Of a stretch of 64,000 nucleotides of DNA, positions 1 through 9,300 are shown piece after piece (position 1 is the stretch's first letter; each line of letters opens with the position of its first letter). The translations under genes were made by a program, and so were the position numbers. Source of the stretch: Streptomyces griseus subsp. griseus (GTDB taxonomy: Bacteria; Actinomycetota; Actinomycetes; Streptomycetales; Streptomycetaceae); NCBI RefSeq assembly GCF_003610995.1, contig NZ_CP032543.1:5704001-5768000 (forward strand). The letters are read 5' to 3'. The notes under the pieces are model-generated. The model made no database searches, had not been told where the DNA came from, and was given only the letters and a program-made list of their open reading frames with translations.

Positions 1-977
1 GCGTCGCACCGGTCTCCGGACCGCGCGCCCCGCTGCGCCGCCGGCTCGGCACCAGCCCCGTCGCCTCGGTGAAGCTCGCCTCCGGCTGCGACCGCCGCTG
101 CTCCTTCTGCGCCATCCCCTCCTTCCGCGGCTCCTTCATCTCCCGCCGCCCCTCGGACGTGCTCCAGGAGACCCGCTGGCTGGCCGAGCAGGGCGTCAAG
201 GAGGTCATGCTCGTCTCCGAGAACAACACCTCGTACGGCAAGGACCTCGGCGACATCCGCCTGCTGGAGACCCTGCTGCCCGAGCTGGCGGACGTGGACG
301 GCATCGAGCGCATCCGGGTCAGCTACCTCCAGCCCGCCGAGATGCGCCCCGGACTCATCGACGTCCTCACCTCGACGCCGAAGGTCGCCCCGTACTTCGA
401 CCTCTCCTTCCAGCACTCCTCCCCGAGCGTGCTGCGCACGATGCGCCGCTTCGGCGACACCGACCGCTTCCTGGAGCTCCTGGACACCATCCGGAGCAAG
501 GCCCCCGAGGCAGGCGCCCGGTCCAACTTCATCGTCGGGTTCCCCGGTGAGACCGAGGCGGACCTCGCCGAGCTGGAACGCTTCCTCACCGGCGCCCGCC
601 TCGATGCCATCGGCGTCTTCGGCTACTCCGACGAGGAGGGCACCGAGGCGGTCGGGTACGCCGACAAGCTGGACCCCGACACCATCGCCGAGCGGCTCGC
701 CCACATCTCGCAGCTGGCCGAGGAGCTGACCTCGCAGCGGGCCGAGGAGCGCGTCGGCGAGACCCTCCAGGTGCTCGTGGAGTCCATCGAGTCGGACGAG
801 GACGGCGAGGTCGCGATCGGCCGCGCCGCGCACCAGGCCCCCGAAACGGACGGCCAGGTGGTCTTCACCACACGCGAGGGACTCGTGCCGGGCCTTATGG
901 TCGAGGCGAAGGCAGTGGGCACCGAGGGCGTCGACCTGGTGGCCGAACACCACGAGCTTGCGGAGGCGGCCAGATGA
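1..977 (+). CDS. rimO: Ribosomal protein S12 methylthiotransferase RimO (5' part missing)
   Basis: Radical-SAM enzyme that adds a methylthio group to an aspartate of ribosomal protein S12 in the cytoplasm. The frame is open from base 3, so the N-terminal methylthiotransferase domain lies partly outside the window. The CxxxCxxC [4Fe-4S]/SAM motif (CDRRCSFC) has its Cys codons at 87, 99 and 108. Radical-SAM core features follow ([22 protein letters not shown]), and a TRAM-like domain with a glycine-valine-rich end closes the protein. The TRAM sequence and the lack of the MiaB-specific N-terminus, together with the pgsA neighbour, favour RimO over MiaB, and a separate miaB lies at 35.5 kb. The stop overlaps the pgsA start (ATGA), so the two are translationally coupled. 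Confidence 0.95.
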   Translation, partial: VAPVSGPRAPLRRRLGTSPVASVKLASGCDRRCSFCAIPSFRGSFISRRPSDVLQETRWLAEQGVKEVMLVSENNTSYGKDLGDIRLLETLLPELADVDGIERIRVSYLQPAEMRPGLIDVLTSTPKVAPYFDLSFQHSSPSVLRTMRRFGDTDRFLELLDTIRSKAPEAGARSNFIVGFPGETEADLAELERFLTGARLDAIGVFGYSDEEGTEAVGYADKLDPDTIAERLAHISQLAEELTSQRAEERVGETLQVLVESIESDEDGEVAIGRAAHQAPETDGQVVFTTREGLVPGLMVEAKAVGTEGVDLVAEHHELAEAAR

Positions 978-1879
978 CGGGAGCCCCGGCATCCGCGACA
1001 GGCGGTCCCGGCGCGAAGCCGGTCCGCGGCGGCAAGCTGGGCACCGCGGCCGTCAACCAGGCCAGCCTGTGGAACATCGCCAACATCCTGACCATGGTGC
1101 GGCTGCTGCTCGTCCCCGGGTTCGTGCTGCTGCTGTTCCACAACGGCGGGTACGACCCGGTCTGGCGCTCCTTCGCCTGGGCGGCCTTCGCCATCGCCAT
1201 GATCACCGACCTGTTCGACGGTCATCTGGCGCGGGCGTACAACCTGGTCACGGACTTCGGGAAGATCGCGGACCCGATCGCCGACAAAGCGATCATGGGT
1301 GCCGCGCTGGTCTCCCTCTCCGTCCTCGGTGACCTGCCGTGGTGGATCACCGGGGTGATCCTCGCCCGTGAGCTGGGCATCACGCTGATGCGGTTCTGGG
1401 TGATCCGGCATGCCGTGATCCCGGCCAGCAGAGGCGGCAAGCTCAAGACCCTGGCGCAGGGCACGGCGGCCGGGATGTACGTCCTGGTGCTCACCGGGCC
1501 GCTGGCCACCCTGCGGTTCTGGATGATGATGGTGGCCGTCGTGCTGACGGTCGTCACCGGCCTCGATTACGTACGCCAGGCCGTCGTCCTGCGCCGCAGG
1601 AGCCTCGCGGCCGAGCGGGCCGCCGTCGGCCGCACCGCGGAGGCGCTGAACGAGGCGGCCGGATCTCCTGGGGCGGGTTCTCCCGGGTCGGGTGTGAGCG
1701 CGGATGAGGGTGTTGCGGGGGGTTCCGGCGTGGGTGGTGCCGATGGTGCTTCCGGTGCCGGCGGTGTCTCCCGTGGAGGTGGTGCCGGTGCTTCCGGTTC
1801 GAGCGTGCGGGTGGCCGGTGGGCCGGCGCCCGTGGAGCCCGCTGTGAGGGCGCGCGACGGCGCGGAGGCCGAGCGGTGA
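974..1879 (+). CDS. pgsA: CDP-diacylglycerol-glycerol-3-phosphate 3-phosphatidyltransferase family protein, PgsA
   Basis: Integral membrane CDP-alcohol phosphotransferase that makes phosphatidylglycerol phosphate from CDP-diacylglycerol. The family signature D-x2-DG-x2-AR-x8-G-x3-D-x3-D is complete: D79, D82-G83, A86-R87, G96, D100 and D104. Several hydrophobic segments follow between residues 35 and 200. From about residue 228 the protein carries an unusual Gly/Ser/Ala-rich tail of about 70 residues with weaker codon bias than the core (many GGT and GTG codons). The family is usually about 180-210 residues, so this tail is an addition. The gene overlaps rimO upstream (ATGA) and the cinA-type gene downstream (GTGA). 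The exact phospholipid product is inferred from family and synteny. Confidence 0.9.
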   Translation: MTGAPASATGGPGAKPVRGGKLGTAAVNQASLWNIANILTMVRLLLVPGFVLLLFHNGGYDPVWRSFAWAAFAIAMITDLFDGHLARAYNLVTDFGKIADPIADKAIMGAALVSLSVLGDLPWWITGVILARELGITLMRFWVIRHAVIPASRGGKLKTLAQGTAAGMYVLVLTGPLATLRFWMMMVAVVLTVVTGLDYVRQAVVLRRRSLAAERAAVGRTAEALNEAAGSPGAGSPGSGVSADEGVAGGSGVGGADGASGAGGVSRGGGAGASGSSVRVAGGPAPVEPAVRARDGAEAER

Positions 1880-2403
1880 CAGCTGCTGTCACCGCAGCTG
1901 CCGCCGCCCAGGTGCTGGGGCGGCTCGTGGAGCGCGGTGAGACGCTCGCCGTCGCCGAGTCGCTGACCGGTGGTCTGGTGGCGGCCGAACTGACGTCCGT
2001 ACCCGGAGCCTCCCGGGCCTTCCGGGGATCGGTGACGGCGTACGCGACGGCGCTCAAGGGAGAGATCCTCGGTGTGGACGGGGCCCTTCTGGCGGAGCGC
2101 GGGGCGGTCGATCCCCAGGTCGCGCGGCAGATGGCGGCCGGTGTGCGCCGTGCCCTGGGCGCGGACTGGGGCATCTCCACCACCGGCGTCGCGGGCCCGG
2201 ACCCGCAGGACGGACAGCCCGTCGGAACGGTCCATGTGGCCGTCGCGGGACCTTCCGGCGTCGAGAAAGTGTCCACTCTGCGGTTGAATGGTTCGAGGGC
2301 GGACATCCGTAGAGAGAGCGTACGAAGCGCCCTCGATCTGCTAGCCCGTGAACTCGGTGAGAACGCGCGGGCACAGGATACGGAACAGATCGGGGGGAAT
2401 TGA
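1876..2403 (+). CDS. CinA C-terminal-type nicotinamide-nucleotide amidohydrolase (PncC-like)
   Basis: Stand-alone CinA C-terminal domain protein of 175 residues, in the family whose characterised members deamidate nicotinamide mononucleotide to nicotinate mononucleotide in pyridine-nucleotide salvage. The family blocks are present: AESLTGGLVAAELTSVPGAS near residue 27, FRGSVTAYATALKGEILGV, and GVAGPDPQDGQPVGTVHVAV near residue 110. The N-terminal MoCF/COG1058 domain found in full-length CinA is absent, as is usual in actinobacteria. The start overlaps the pgsA stop (GTGA), which makes rimO-pgsA-cinA one coupled unit. It lies directly upstream of clgR, with about 110 bases between them. The enzyme activity is inferred from the family. 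Confidence 0.9.
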   Translation: MTAAVTAAAAAQVLGRLVERGETLAVAESLTGGLVAAELTSVPGASRAFRGSVTAYATALKGEILGVDGALLAERGAVDPQVARQMAAGVRRALGADWGISTTGVAGPDPQDGQPVGTVHVAVAGPSGVEKVSTLRLNGSRADIRRESVRSALDLLARELGENARAQDTEQIGGN

Positions 2404-2512
2404 TGTTTGCAGCCCTGAGTGAACACGACATCGCTCCCCGCACGGCCGCAGCACAAGGCGGTACGGTAGGGCGTGAAGGATGCGGCTACGCGGTCCGAGG
2501 AGGGAGCCACCG

Positions 2513-2896
2513 ATGATTCTGCTCCGTCGCCTGCTGGGTGACGTGCTGCGTCGGCAGCGCCAGCGCCAAGGCCGTACTCTGCGCGAAGTCTCCTCGTCCG
2601 CCCGGGTCTCGCTCGGTTATCTGTCCGAGGTGGAGCGGGGGCAGAAGGAGGCATCCTCCGAGCTGCTCTCCGCGATTTGCGACGCGCTTGACGTACGGAT
2701 GTCCGAGCTCATGCGTGAAGTGAGCGACGAGCTCTCGCTCGCTGAGCTGGCCGAGTCGGCAGCTGCCAGTGATCCGGTCCCAGTACCGGTTCGTCCCATG
2801 CTCAATTCCGTCTCCGTCTCGTCGGTCGCAGGTGTGCCGTCGGGCCGGGTGACCATCAAGGCGCCCGCGGAAGCGGTGGACGTCGTCGCCGCCTGA
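2513..2896 (+). CDS. clgR: Clp-gene regulator ClgR, XRE-type HTH transcription factor
   Basis: Transcriptional activator of clp protease genes in actinobacteria. This product has 127 residues. The XRE-type helix-turn-helix spans about residues 8-65 ([40 protein letters not shown]). An acidic linker and a Val/Ser-rich C-terminal part follow. The start at 2513 is chosen because a strong Shine-Dalgarno GAGGAGGGA lies 8 bases upstream; an in-frame ATG at 2480 has no such signal. The protein ends in VVAA. In S. lividans the two terminal alanines of ClgR are reported to be the signal for ClpP-dependent degradation, so the same feedback control is likely here. The mycobacterial homologue has been reported to bind RecA-NDp promoters. 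Confidence 0.92.
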   Translation: MILLRRLLGDVLRRQRQRQGRTLREVSSSARVSLGYLSEVERGQKEASSELLSAICDALDVRMSELMREVSDELSLAELAESAAASDPVPVPVRPMLNSVSVSSVAGVPSGRVTIKAPAEAVDVVAA

Positions 2897-2923
2897 TCCG
2901 CGCGCGGCACAGTGATCGACCGG

Positions 2924-2961
2924 AGTCCCGGTCGGCCCTCAAGGGGTCGGCCGGGACTTTT
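2924..2961 (+). terminator. Intrinsic terminator after clgR
   Basis: An inverted repeat of about 15 bp (AGTCCCGGTCGGCCC / GGGTCGGCCGGGACT, two G-T wobbles) closes over a short AT-containing loop and is followed by a short T run (TTTT). It sits 28 bases past the clgR stop and separates clgR from the dpsB stress unit. Confidence 0.8.
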
Positions 2962-3045
2962 GCGTGTGCCGTTTTCGTGCGGGGTCCGCGTGTGTGAGGC
3001 GCGGGAGAGCGGGCAGACGGAGGTTGAGGCCAACATGACTGTTTT

Positions 3046-3070
3046 GTTTGATTTGTGCCATCGTGGGTGG
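3046..3070 (+). promoter_or_regulatory. Possible SigB-type stress promoter for dpsB-csbD
   Basis: GTTTG at 3046-3050 and GGGTGG at 3065-3070 are separated by 14 bases. This resembles the Streptomyces SigB consensus (GNNTN-N14-16-GGGTAC/T) with two mismatches in the -10. It lies about 70 bases upstream of dpsB. The assignment rests only on motif similarity and on the stress roles of both downstream genes. Confidence 0.35.
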
Positions 3071-3138
3071 TGCGCCGAAACAGTCAGCGAAGCGCCTGAC
3101 GACGGTCAGCGGTACGCCTGACGGATGGGAGTTGTTGC

Positions 3139-3609
3139 ATGTCTGTGGTGAAGAGCCCACTGTCCGACAGCGATCTCAAGCTCGTCGGAGAAGCGCTGCA
3201 AGGCGCGCTGGTCGATCTGGTCGACCTCTCCCTCGTGGCGAAGCAGATCCACTGGAACGTGGTCGGCCCGCGCTTCCGGTCTGTCCACCTCCAGCTCGAC
3301 GACGTGGTGGCCACAGCCCGGCAGCACTCCGACACGGTCGCCGAGCGAGCCTCCGCGATCGGGGTCAACCCGGACGGCCGCTCCGCCACCGTGGCCAAGG
3401 AGACCGCCATCCGGCCCGTCCCCGAGGGGTGGATCAAGGACACGGACGCCGTGAAGGCGCTCGTGGACGCGCTGGGTGTGGTGATCGGCCGAATGCGTGA
3501 GCGCATCGAGGTGACCGACGCGCCGGATCCCGTGACTCAGGACATCCTGATCTCACTGACAGCAGACCTCGAAAAGCACGCCTGGATGTTCCAGGCCGAA
3601 AGTGCCTGA
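3139..3609 (+). CDS. dpsB: Dps-family ferritin-like DNA protection protein, DpsB-like
   Basis: Mini-ferritin that oxidises and stores iron as a dodecamer and protects the nucleoid during stress. The protein has 156 residues, normal for the family. All inter-subunit ferroxidase ligands are visible at the expected spacing: H38, H50, D54, D65 and E69. There is no long basic N- or C-terminal tail, so direct DNA binding may be weak. In the syntenic position S. coelicolor has dpsB (SCO5756), hence the symbol. A SigB-like promoter may lie upstream. The csbD-like gene starts 18 bases downstream and probably shares the transcript. Confidence 0.92.
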   Translation: MSVVKSPLSDSDLKLVGEALQGALVDLVDLSLVAKQIHWNVVGPRFRSVHLQLDDVVATARQHSDTVAERASAIGVNPDGRSATVAKETAIRPVPEGWIKDTDAVKALVDALGVVIGRMRERIEVTDAPDPVTQDILISLTADLEKHAWMFQAESA

Positions 3610-3627
3610 GCGGAAGGAACCGACATC

Positions 3628-3819
3628 GTGACTGGTGACAACGCCATGGACAAGCTCAAGGGCAAGGGCAAGGAGGCCGTCGGCAAGCTGACCGGCGACC
3701 GCCGCAAGGAGTCCGAGGGCAAGGCCGACCAGGCCAAGGCCACGGCCAAGGACAAGGTCGACGAGGCCGGCGACCGCGCGAAGGGCGTCACGGACTCCCT
3801 GCGCAACGACGACAAGTAG
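3628..3819 (+). CDS. CsbD-family small stress protein
   Basis: A 63-residue, highly charged, lysine- and aspartate-rich protein of the CsbD family, which is general-stress (SigB) induced in other bacteria but has no known biochemical role. The diagnostic MDKLKGKGKEAVGKLTGD stretch begins at residue 7, and the remainder is low-complexity amphipathic helix. The GTG start at 3628 is preceded by GGAAGGA at suitable distance; an in-frame ATG lies 18 bases inside. It directly follows dpsB and is followed by a perfect-stem terminator, so dpsB-csbD looks like a two-gene stress operon. Confidence 0.85.
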   Translation: MTGDNAMDKLKGKGKEAVGKLTGDRRKESEGKADQAKATAKDKVDEAGDRAKGVTDSLRNDDK

Positions 3820-3852
3820 CGGCCGGCGGCGCCTCGCGTCGCTGTCCGTCCA

Positions 3853-3885
3853 GAGTGCCCCCGCCGGTCATCGGCGGGGGCACTC
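3853..3885 (+). terminator. Terminator after dpsB-csbD
   Basis: A perfect 13-bp stem (GAGTGCCCCCGCC / GGCGGGGGCACTC) with a 7-base loop lies 34 bases past the csbD-like stop. There is no T tract, which is common for Streptomyces terminators. Confidence 0.75.
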
Positions 3886-3988
3886 GGCGTTCCCGGGCCC
3901 TGTGCCCCTTCGGTCGTCCGTTCTGGATGCAGAGGTGCTGCTGCCAGGGGAAACTGCCCGAAAGGACGTCGGCCACGGGAGGACAGCG

Positions 3989-4321
3989 ATGGTACGGCGG
4001 TGGGTGCCGACGCTGCTCCTGGGCGGGCTGTGGTGGTGGGCGGTGCTGCGGCTGGTGCTCCATCCGGAGCAGGCCGGTGTGGTGGAGGGCGCGGTGGCGG
4101 CGGGCGGCTGGGGGCTGAGTCTGCTGCCCGTCCATGTGGCGACGGTGGCGTCGGGCTTCTCGGGGGGAGCTGAGGGGCTGGAGAAGCAGGCGGCGGGGTC
4201 GGAGCGGCGGTCTCCGCGGGTTCGGCCGGGGTGGCCTGCGGCGGCTCCTGGGCGGCTGGTGGCGGGTTTCACCAGGGCATGGCGACGCCGCCGTTCGGGC
4301 GGAGGATCTGGCCGGTCATGA
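3989..4321 (+). CDS. Small single-pass membrane protein of unknown function
   Basis: I do not recognise this 110-residue protein. It opens with a hydrophobic segment (VPTLLLGGLWWWAVLRLVL, residues about 5-24). A mixed region to about residue 60 and a basic Arg/Gly-rich C-terminus follow. The ATG at 3989 is chosen because GGGAGGA lies about 5 bases upstream; the frame is open further upstream without a ribosome site. The last 53 bases run over the 3' end of the convergent SDR gene, so the C-terminus may be poorly constrained. It is a real but weak call, based on the ribosome site and the clean N-terminal membrane segment. Confidence 0.5.
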   Translation: MVRRWVPTLLLGGLWWWAVLRLVLHPEQAGVVEGAVAAGGWGLSLLPVHVATVASGFSGGAEGLEKQAAGSERRSPRVRPGWPAAAPGRLVAGFTRAWRRRRSGGGSGRS

Positions 4322-5042
4322 AGGCCGACGCGTCGGACGCCAGGTGCAGCACGGTGTGGGCGACATCCTCGGGTTCACCGACCCGGCCCAGGGGAGAGAT
4401 CCGGGCCATCGTGGCCTCCGCGCGTTGTTGCTGTCCGGCTCCGTGCCGGTCGGTCATCGGCGTACGGATCCAGCCCGGGGCCACCGCGTTCACCCGTATG
4501 GCGTGCGGGCCCAGCTCGGTGGCGAGCGTCTTGGTGAGCTGGACCACGGCCGCCTTCGCCGCGCTGTAGCAGAGCAGGCCCGCGCTCGCGGAGTCCACGG
4601 CGCCGGACGCCATCGTGATCAGCGAGCCGGGTGCGGCGCGGGCGATCATGGACCGGGCCACCTCCTGGCAGGCGTACAGCACCCCCTTGAAATTGACCGC
4701 CAGCACCCGGTCCAGGTCCTCGTCCTCCGTCTCCAGGACGCTGCTGGTGTGCATGATCCCGGCCACGGCGACCAGGATGTCCAGCTCTCCCGCCGCCTGG
4801 ACGGCCGCGCGGACCCCGTCCCGTTCGGTGACGTCGAGGGGATGGGTGCGGGCGGTGCCGCCCGCGCTCGTGACCAACTCGTACGTTCTCCGTAGGCCGG
4901 TCTCGTCACGGTCGGCGCAGTGGACCGTGGCTCCGGCCTCGGCGAGCAGCACGGCGCTCGCCCGTCCGATCCCGCTCGCCGCGCCGGTGACCAACGCGGA
5001 GCGGCCCGTGAGGTCGTAGGCGTCGAACACGGAGAGGGGCAT
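4269..5042 (-). CDS. Short-chain dehydrogenase/reductase
   Basis: Classical SDR of 257 residues. It has the NAD(P)-binding TGAASGIG motif near residue 20, a catalytic serine in ITMASGAV, and the YxxxK pair in YSAAK. The usual NNAG block is replaced by VAVAG, a mild deviation. The cofactor region shows an acidic residue after beta-2 (HCADRDE), which favours NAD(H). The substrate cannot be told from sequence. The start at 5042 (MPLSVFDAYDL) gives the usual N-terminal length; an upstream TTG at 5078 would add 12 residues. It is convergent with the small membrane protein gene, which overlaps its 3' end. Confidence 0.88.
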   Translation of the reverse strand: MPLSVFDAYDLTGRSALVTGAASGIGRASAVLLAEAGATVHCADRDETGLRRTYELVTSAGGTARTHPLDVTERDGVRAAVQAAGELDILVAVAGIMHTSSVLETEDEDLDRVLAVNFKGVLYACQEVARSMIARAAPGSLITMASGAVDSASAGLLCYSAAKAAVVQLTKTLATELGPHAIRVNAVAPGWIRTPMTDRHGAGQQQRAEATMARISPLGRVGEPEDVAHTVLHLASDASAFMTGQILRPNGGVAMPW

Positions 5043-5093
5043 GACGGGACCGTACGACCGAATCTGACGGGTCGTCAACCAGCGTGCGGGTGG

Positions 5094-5948
5094 TTACGGC
5101 GCCTGGGGCGTCGGGCCCGACTGGCAGGACGGGCACCAGTACGTGGGCCGGTCCGCCTCGTCGACCTTCCGGATCGGGGTACCGCAGCGCAGACAGGGGC
5201 GGCGGTTTCTGCCGTAGACGTAGAGCGGCTCCTGGACCCGCGGGAGGGGGCGCTGCGGGGTTGCGAGGGCCGGGCCGTCCGGGCGGGGGCGGCGCTCGGC
5301 ACGGATGGTGGTGGTGCGGGTGGGGCGGTACCGGTTGGCGTCGAGGAGCCGGTGGGCCAGGGCGACCAGCCGGGGGAGGATGCCGTCGGGGAGGGCGCCC
5401 ACGGGGAGCCAGGGGGTGACGCGGGCCAGGAAGCACAGCTCGCACTTGTAGACATTGCCGATGCCCGCCAGGTTGCGCTGGTCGAGGAGGGCCTCGCCGA
5501 GGGGGCGGTCCGGGGCGGTGAGGAGACGCTCCACGGCGAGGCCGGGGTCCCAGTCCGGGCCGAGCAGGTCCGGCCCGAGGTGGCCGACGGCCTTGCTCTC
5601 CTCGCTGGTCCGCAGGAGTTCGAGGACGGGGAGGCGGTAGCCGACGGCGGTGTGGTCGGCGTTGGTGAGAACCGCGCGGATCTGGTGCCCGGGGCCGCCG
5701 CGCCAGCGCTCGCCCGGTGCGTAGATCCGCCAGGCCCCGTCCATCCGGAGGTGGCTGTGCAGGGTCAGTCCGCCCTCGACCCGGGTCAGCAGGTGCTTGC
5801 CGCGTGCGGTGACGTCGAGGACGGTCCGGCCGCTCAGATCGGCGGTGGCGAACCGGGGGACGCGCAGGTCGGCGTGGGTCAGGACCCGCCCGGCCAGTGC
5901 TGCGTGCAGCCGGGCGGCGGTCTGCAGGACGGTGTCTCCTTCGGGCAT
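5094..5948 (-). CDS. Fpg/Nei-family DNA glycosylase (Nei2-like endonuclease VIII)
   Basis: Bifunctional base-excision-repair enzyme that removes oxidised bases and cleaves the abasic strand. The mature N-terminus is the catalytic Pro2-Glu3 of MPEGDTV, which fixes the start at 5948. A helix-two-turn-helix region (LLDQRNLAGIGNVYKCELC) follows at about residues 165-185. The C-terminal zinc finger is CLRCG ... WCPSC. MPEGDTV rather than MPELPEV marks the Nei branch, not MutM. It lies on the same strand as lhr, 394 bases downstream; lhr and nei are also adjacent in Mycobacterium tuberculosis, where both are damage-inducible. Co-expression with lhr is likely but the G-rich gap could carry its own promoter. 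Confidence 0.92.
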   Translation of the reverse strand: MPEGDTVLQTAARLHAALAGRVLTHADLRVPRFATADLSGRTVLDVTARGKHLLTRVEGGLTLHSHLRMDGAWRIYAPGERWRGGPGHQIRAVLTNADHTAVGYRLPVLELLRTSEESKAVGHLGPDLLGPDWDPGLAVERLLTAPDRPLGEALLDQRNLAGIGNVYKCELCFLARVTPWLPVGALPDGILPRLVALAHRLLDANRYRPTRTTTIRAERRPRPDGPALATPQRPLPRVQEPLYVYGRNRRPCLRCGTPIRKVDEADRPTYWCPSCQSGPTPQAP

Positions 5949-6342
5949 GCCTCCATGATGGGCGAGGGGGCGCTTTGGTGGGGCGGGGACGTGGGGGATG
6001 CGTGTCGGGGAGTGGGGAGTGGGGAGTGGGGAGTGGGGTTGTGGTGCGGAGGTGTGGCGGTGCAGGGCCGAGCGAGGGCGGCGGGGGTGCGGCGGTGCGC
6101 GACTGAGCCGGGGACGCGGGGAGCCGGCGCGCGGGGGTGCACAGGCGAGGTCGAGCGGGCGGGGCGGGGGCGGCGGGCGGTGAGGCAGCATGGCGGTGCG
6201 CGGCTGAGCGGGGAGCGTGCGGGCGGCGGCAGGCCGGGCGTGGGCGGTGGGGCTTGGTGGCCGGCCGGGCGCGGGCGGACCGCGCGCCGGGGCTGCTCGA
6301 TGCCGCCACGCGGTCCGCTGCCACGGCCCGTGCTCGCCCGGT
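5949..6342. other. Intergenic region between lhr and nei2
   Basis: This 394-base stretch contains no convincing gene. It is strongly strand-asymmetric, with G runs on the plus strand throughout, and holds the GGGGAGT tandem array described separately. Any nei2 promoter would have to lie here on the minus strand. Long open frames through it on either strand are low-complexity and lack ribosome sites. Confidence 0.6.
6007..6038 (+). repeat. GGGGAGT tandem array with G-quadruplex potential
   Basis: Four head-to-tail copies of the 7-base unit GGGGAGT, closed by a fifth GGGG, give five G4 tracts with 3-base loops. The complementary C-rich strand would be the RNA-like strand for nei2. The array lies between the lhr stop and the nei2 start. 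Confidence 0.9.
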
Positions 6343-9300
6343 TCAGGCTCTCAGGCGTAGGCCCCTCGGGGTGGCGAGGAAGCCGGCCGCCTCCAGGGTC
6401 CGGCCCAGCGGTGAGGTGAGGGCGGAGACGCCGTTCGTCCGCTCCACCGTCACCGTGCCGAGCGCACCGGCGCGGGCGGACGCTGCCAGGGCCTCGGCCG
6501 CCGCCAGCAGCGCGGGGGAGTCGGGGTCGGAGGGCCAGGCGAGCAGGGACTTGCCGCCGCGCTCCATGTAGAGCGTCAGCTCGCCGTCGACGAGGACCAC
6601 CAGCGCCCCCGCCTTGCGGCCCGGCTTGTGGCCCGCGCCGTCCGGGGACTCCGGCCACGGCAGGGCGGCGCCGTATGCGTTGGCGGGGTCGGCGGCGGCG
6701 AGCACCAGGGCCTGGGGTGCGGTGTCCGGGTCCCGGCGGTCGCGGGCCGTGGCGGCGGCGCGCAGCCGGTCCACCGCCCCGTCCATCGCGAACTGGGCGG
6801 CCCCCAGCCCCTCCACCACATAGCCCCGCCGGGCCTGCCCGCTGTCCTCGAAGGCGGCCAGGATGCGGTACGTCGCCGAGAAGCCGCCTTCCACCCCTTC
6901 GGCCTGCACCGCGCCGCGGGTCACCACGCCGTGCCGGTCGAGGAGGGTGCGGGCCAGGGCGTGGGCGCGGTGGGTCGGCTCCGGCTCACGCGGGGGCAGC
7001 AGGGACCAGCGGCCCGAGACCGTCGGGGGGCCGGTGCGGGAGGCGGGCCGGGCGGCCGCGGTGAGGGATCCGTACCGACCGCGGGGCACGTTGCGCCGGG
7101 CCCGATGGGCGGTGGAGCCCGCCGTCCGGCCCGAGCCGAGGAGCGAGCGGAGCGGAGCGAGGGTGTCGTTGGTGAGCCTACCCGACCAGGCCAGCTCCCA
7201 GAGGGCGTCGGCGAGCTGCTGGTCCGAGCAGTCCGGGTGGGTGGTGGCCCTGACCTGGTCGGCGATCTGCCGGAAGAAGAGGCCGTATCCGCCGGAGAGG
7301 ACGGAGAGCAGGGACTCGTGGAGCGCCGACAGCTCCAGCGGGTGCGGGGCGGGCAGGAGCAGGGGCGCACTGTCGGCGGGGTAGAGGGAGAGCCAGCCGT
7401 CCTTACCCGGCAGCGCTCCCGCTCCGGCCCAGACGACCTCGCCCGTCGTCGTGAGCTCGTCCAGCATCGCGGGGGTGTACCCCATGACCCGGCTCGGCAG
7501 GATCAGCTTCTCCAGGGCCGAGGCGGGGACGGGCGCCCCCTGGAGCTGTTCGACGGCGCGGGCCAGCCCGTCGATGCCCCGCAGGCGGTGGGAGCCGAAG
7601 TGCTGCCACTGGGGGAGGAAGGAGGCGAGTGCGGCGGGCTCCACCGGCTCCAGCTCCTGGCGGAGCGCGGCCAGCGAACGGCGCCGCAGCCTGCGCAGCA
7701 CTGCGGCGTCGCACCACTCCTGGCCGATGCCCGCCGGGTGGAACTCGCCCTGAACGGTCCGGCCGGAGGCGGCGAGCCGTTGCAGCGCGCCGTCCGTGAC
7801 GGCGGTGCCGAGGCCGAACCGCTCGGCGGCCCGGGCGGCGGTGAACGGGCCATGCGTCCGGGCGAATCGGGCCAGGAGGTCGCCCAGGGGGTCCTTCACC
7901 GGCTCGGTGAACGCCTCGGGAACTCCGACCGGGAGCGCCGTGCCCAGCGCGTCCCGCAGCCTCCCCGCGTCCTCGATCGCCGCCCAGTGGTCCGCCCCGG
8001 CGATCCGGACCTGGATGGCCCGGCGGGTCGTGGCCAGCTCCGGAGCCCAGGAGGGCTCGGCGCCCCGCTCGGCCAGCTCCGCGTCGGTGAGGGGGCCGAG
8101 CACGCGCACCAGGTCCGCGACCCCTTCGAGGTCCTTGATCCGGCGGTCCTCGGTGAGCCACTGGAGCTCCCGCTCCAACTCGCTGAGGACCTCCGGGTCC
8201 AGCAGCTCCCGCAGCTCCGCCTGGCCCAGCAGCTCGGCCAGGAGATGGGAGTCGAGGGAGAGTGCGGCGGCCCGCCGCTCGGCCAGGGGTGAGTCGCCCT
8301 CGTACAGGAACTGGGCGACGTAACCGAAGAGGAGGGAGCGGGCGAACGGGGAGGGCTCCTGGGTGGTGACCTCGACGAGCCGGATCCGGCGCGCCTCCAG
8401 GTCACCCATCAGCTCGGTGAGCCCGGGGACGTCGAACACGTCCTGGAGGCATTCGCGGACGGCTTCCAGGACGATGGGGAACGAACCGAACTCGGACGCC
8501 ACCTGGAGCAGCTGGGAGGCGCGCTGGCGCTGCTGCCAGAGCGGGGTGCGCTTGCCCGGGGAGCGCCGGGGAAGCAGCAGGGCGCGGGCGGCGCACTCCC
8601 GGAACCGGGCGGCGAACAGGGCCGAGCCACCCACCTGGTCGGTGACGATCTGCTGCACCTCGCCCTGGTCGAAGACGACGTCGGCGGCACCGACCGGGGG
8701 CTGCTCGCTGTCGTACGAGAAGGCGGGCGGGGTCGCTTCCTCGCTCCCCGCGTCCGTGGCCGCGGGCGGGACGTCGAAGTCGAGGAGATCCAGGCCCATC
8801 ATGTCCGCGTCGGGCAGCCGCAGCACGATCCCGTCGTCGGCGTGCATGACCTGGGCGTCCATCCCGTACCGCTCACCGAGGCGGGCGGAGAGGGCGAGCG
8901 CCCAGGGGGCGTGCACCTGGGCGCCGAAGGGGGAGTGCACGACGACCCGCCAGTCGCCCAGCTCGTCCCGGAACCGCTCCACCAGGATCGTCCGGTCGTC
9001 CGGGACATGGCCGCAGGCCCGGCGCTGCTCGTCCAGATAGGCCAGGATGTTGTCCGCCGCCCAGGCGTCCAGCCCGGCGGCGAGCAGCCGGAGCCGGGCG
9101 TCCTCCTCGGAGAGCCCGCCGATCTCGCGGAGGAACGCCCCCAGGGCACGGCCCAGCTCCAGCGGGCGGCCCAGCTGGTCGCCCTTCCAGAACGGCAGCC
9201 GTCCCGGAACGCCCGGGGCGGGGGAGACGAGCACCCGGTCGCGGGTGATGTCCTCGATCCGCCAGGACGTGGTGCCCAGCGTGAAGACATCGCCGACGCG

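Noticed and set aside
4906..6324. Open minus-strand frame of 472 codons over the nei2 gene
   Set aside because: Pro/Arg/His low-complexity translation in a different frame from nei2; nei2 has MPEGDTV, helix-two-turn-helix and zinc finger.
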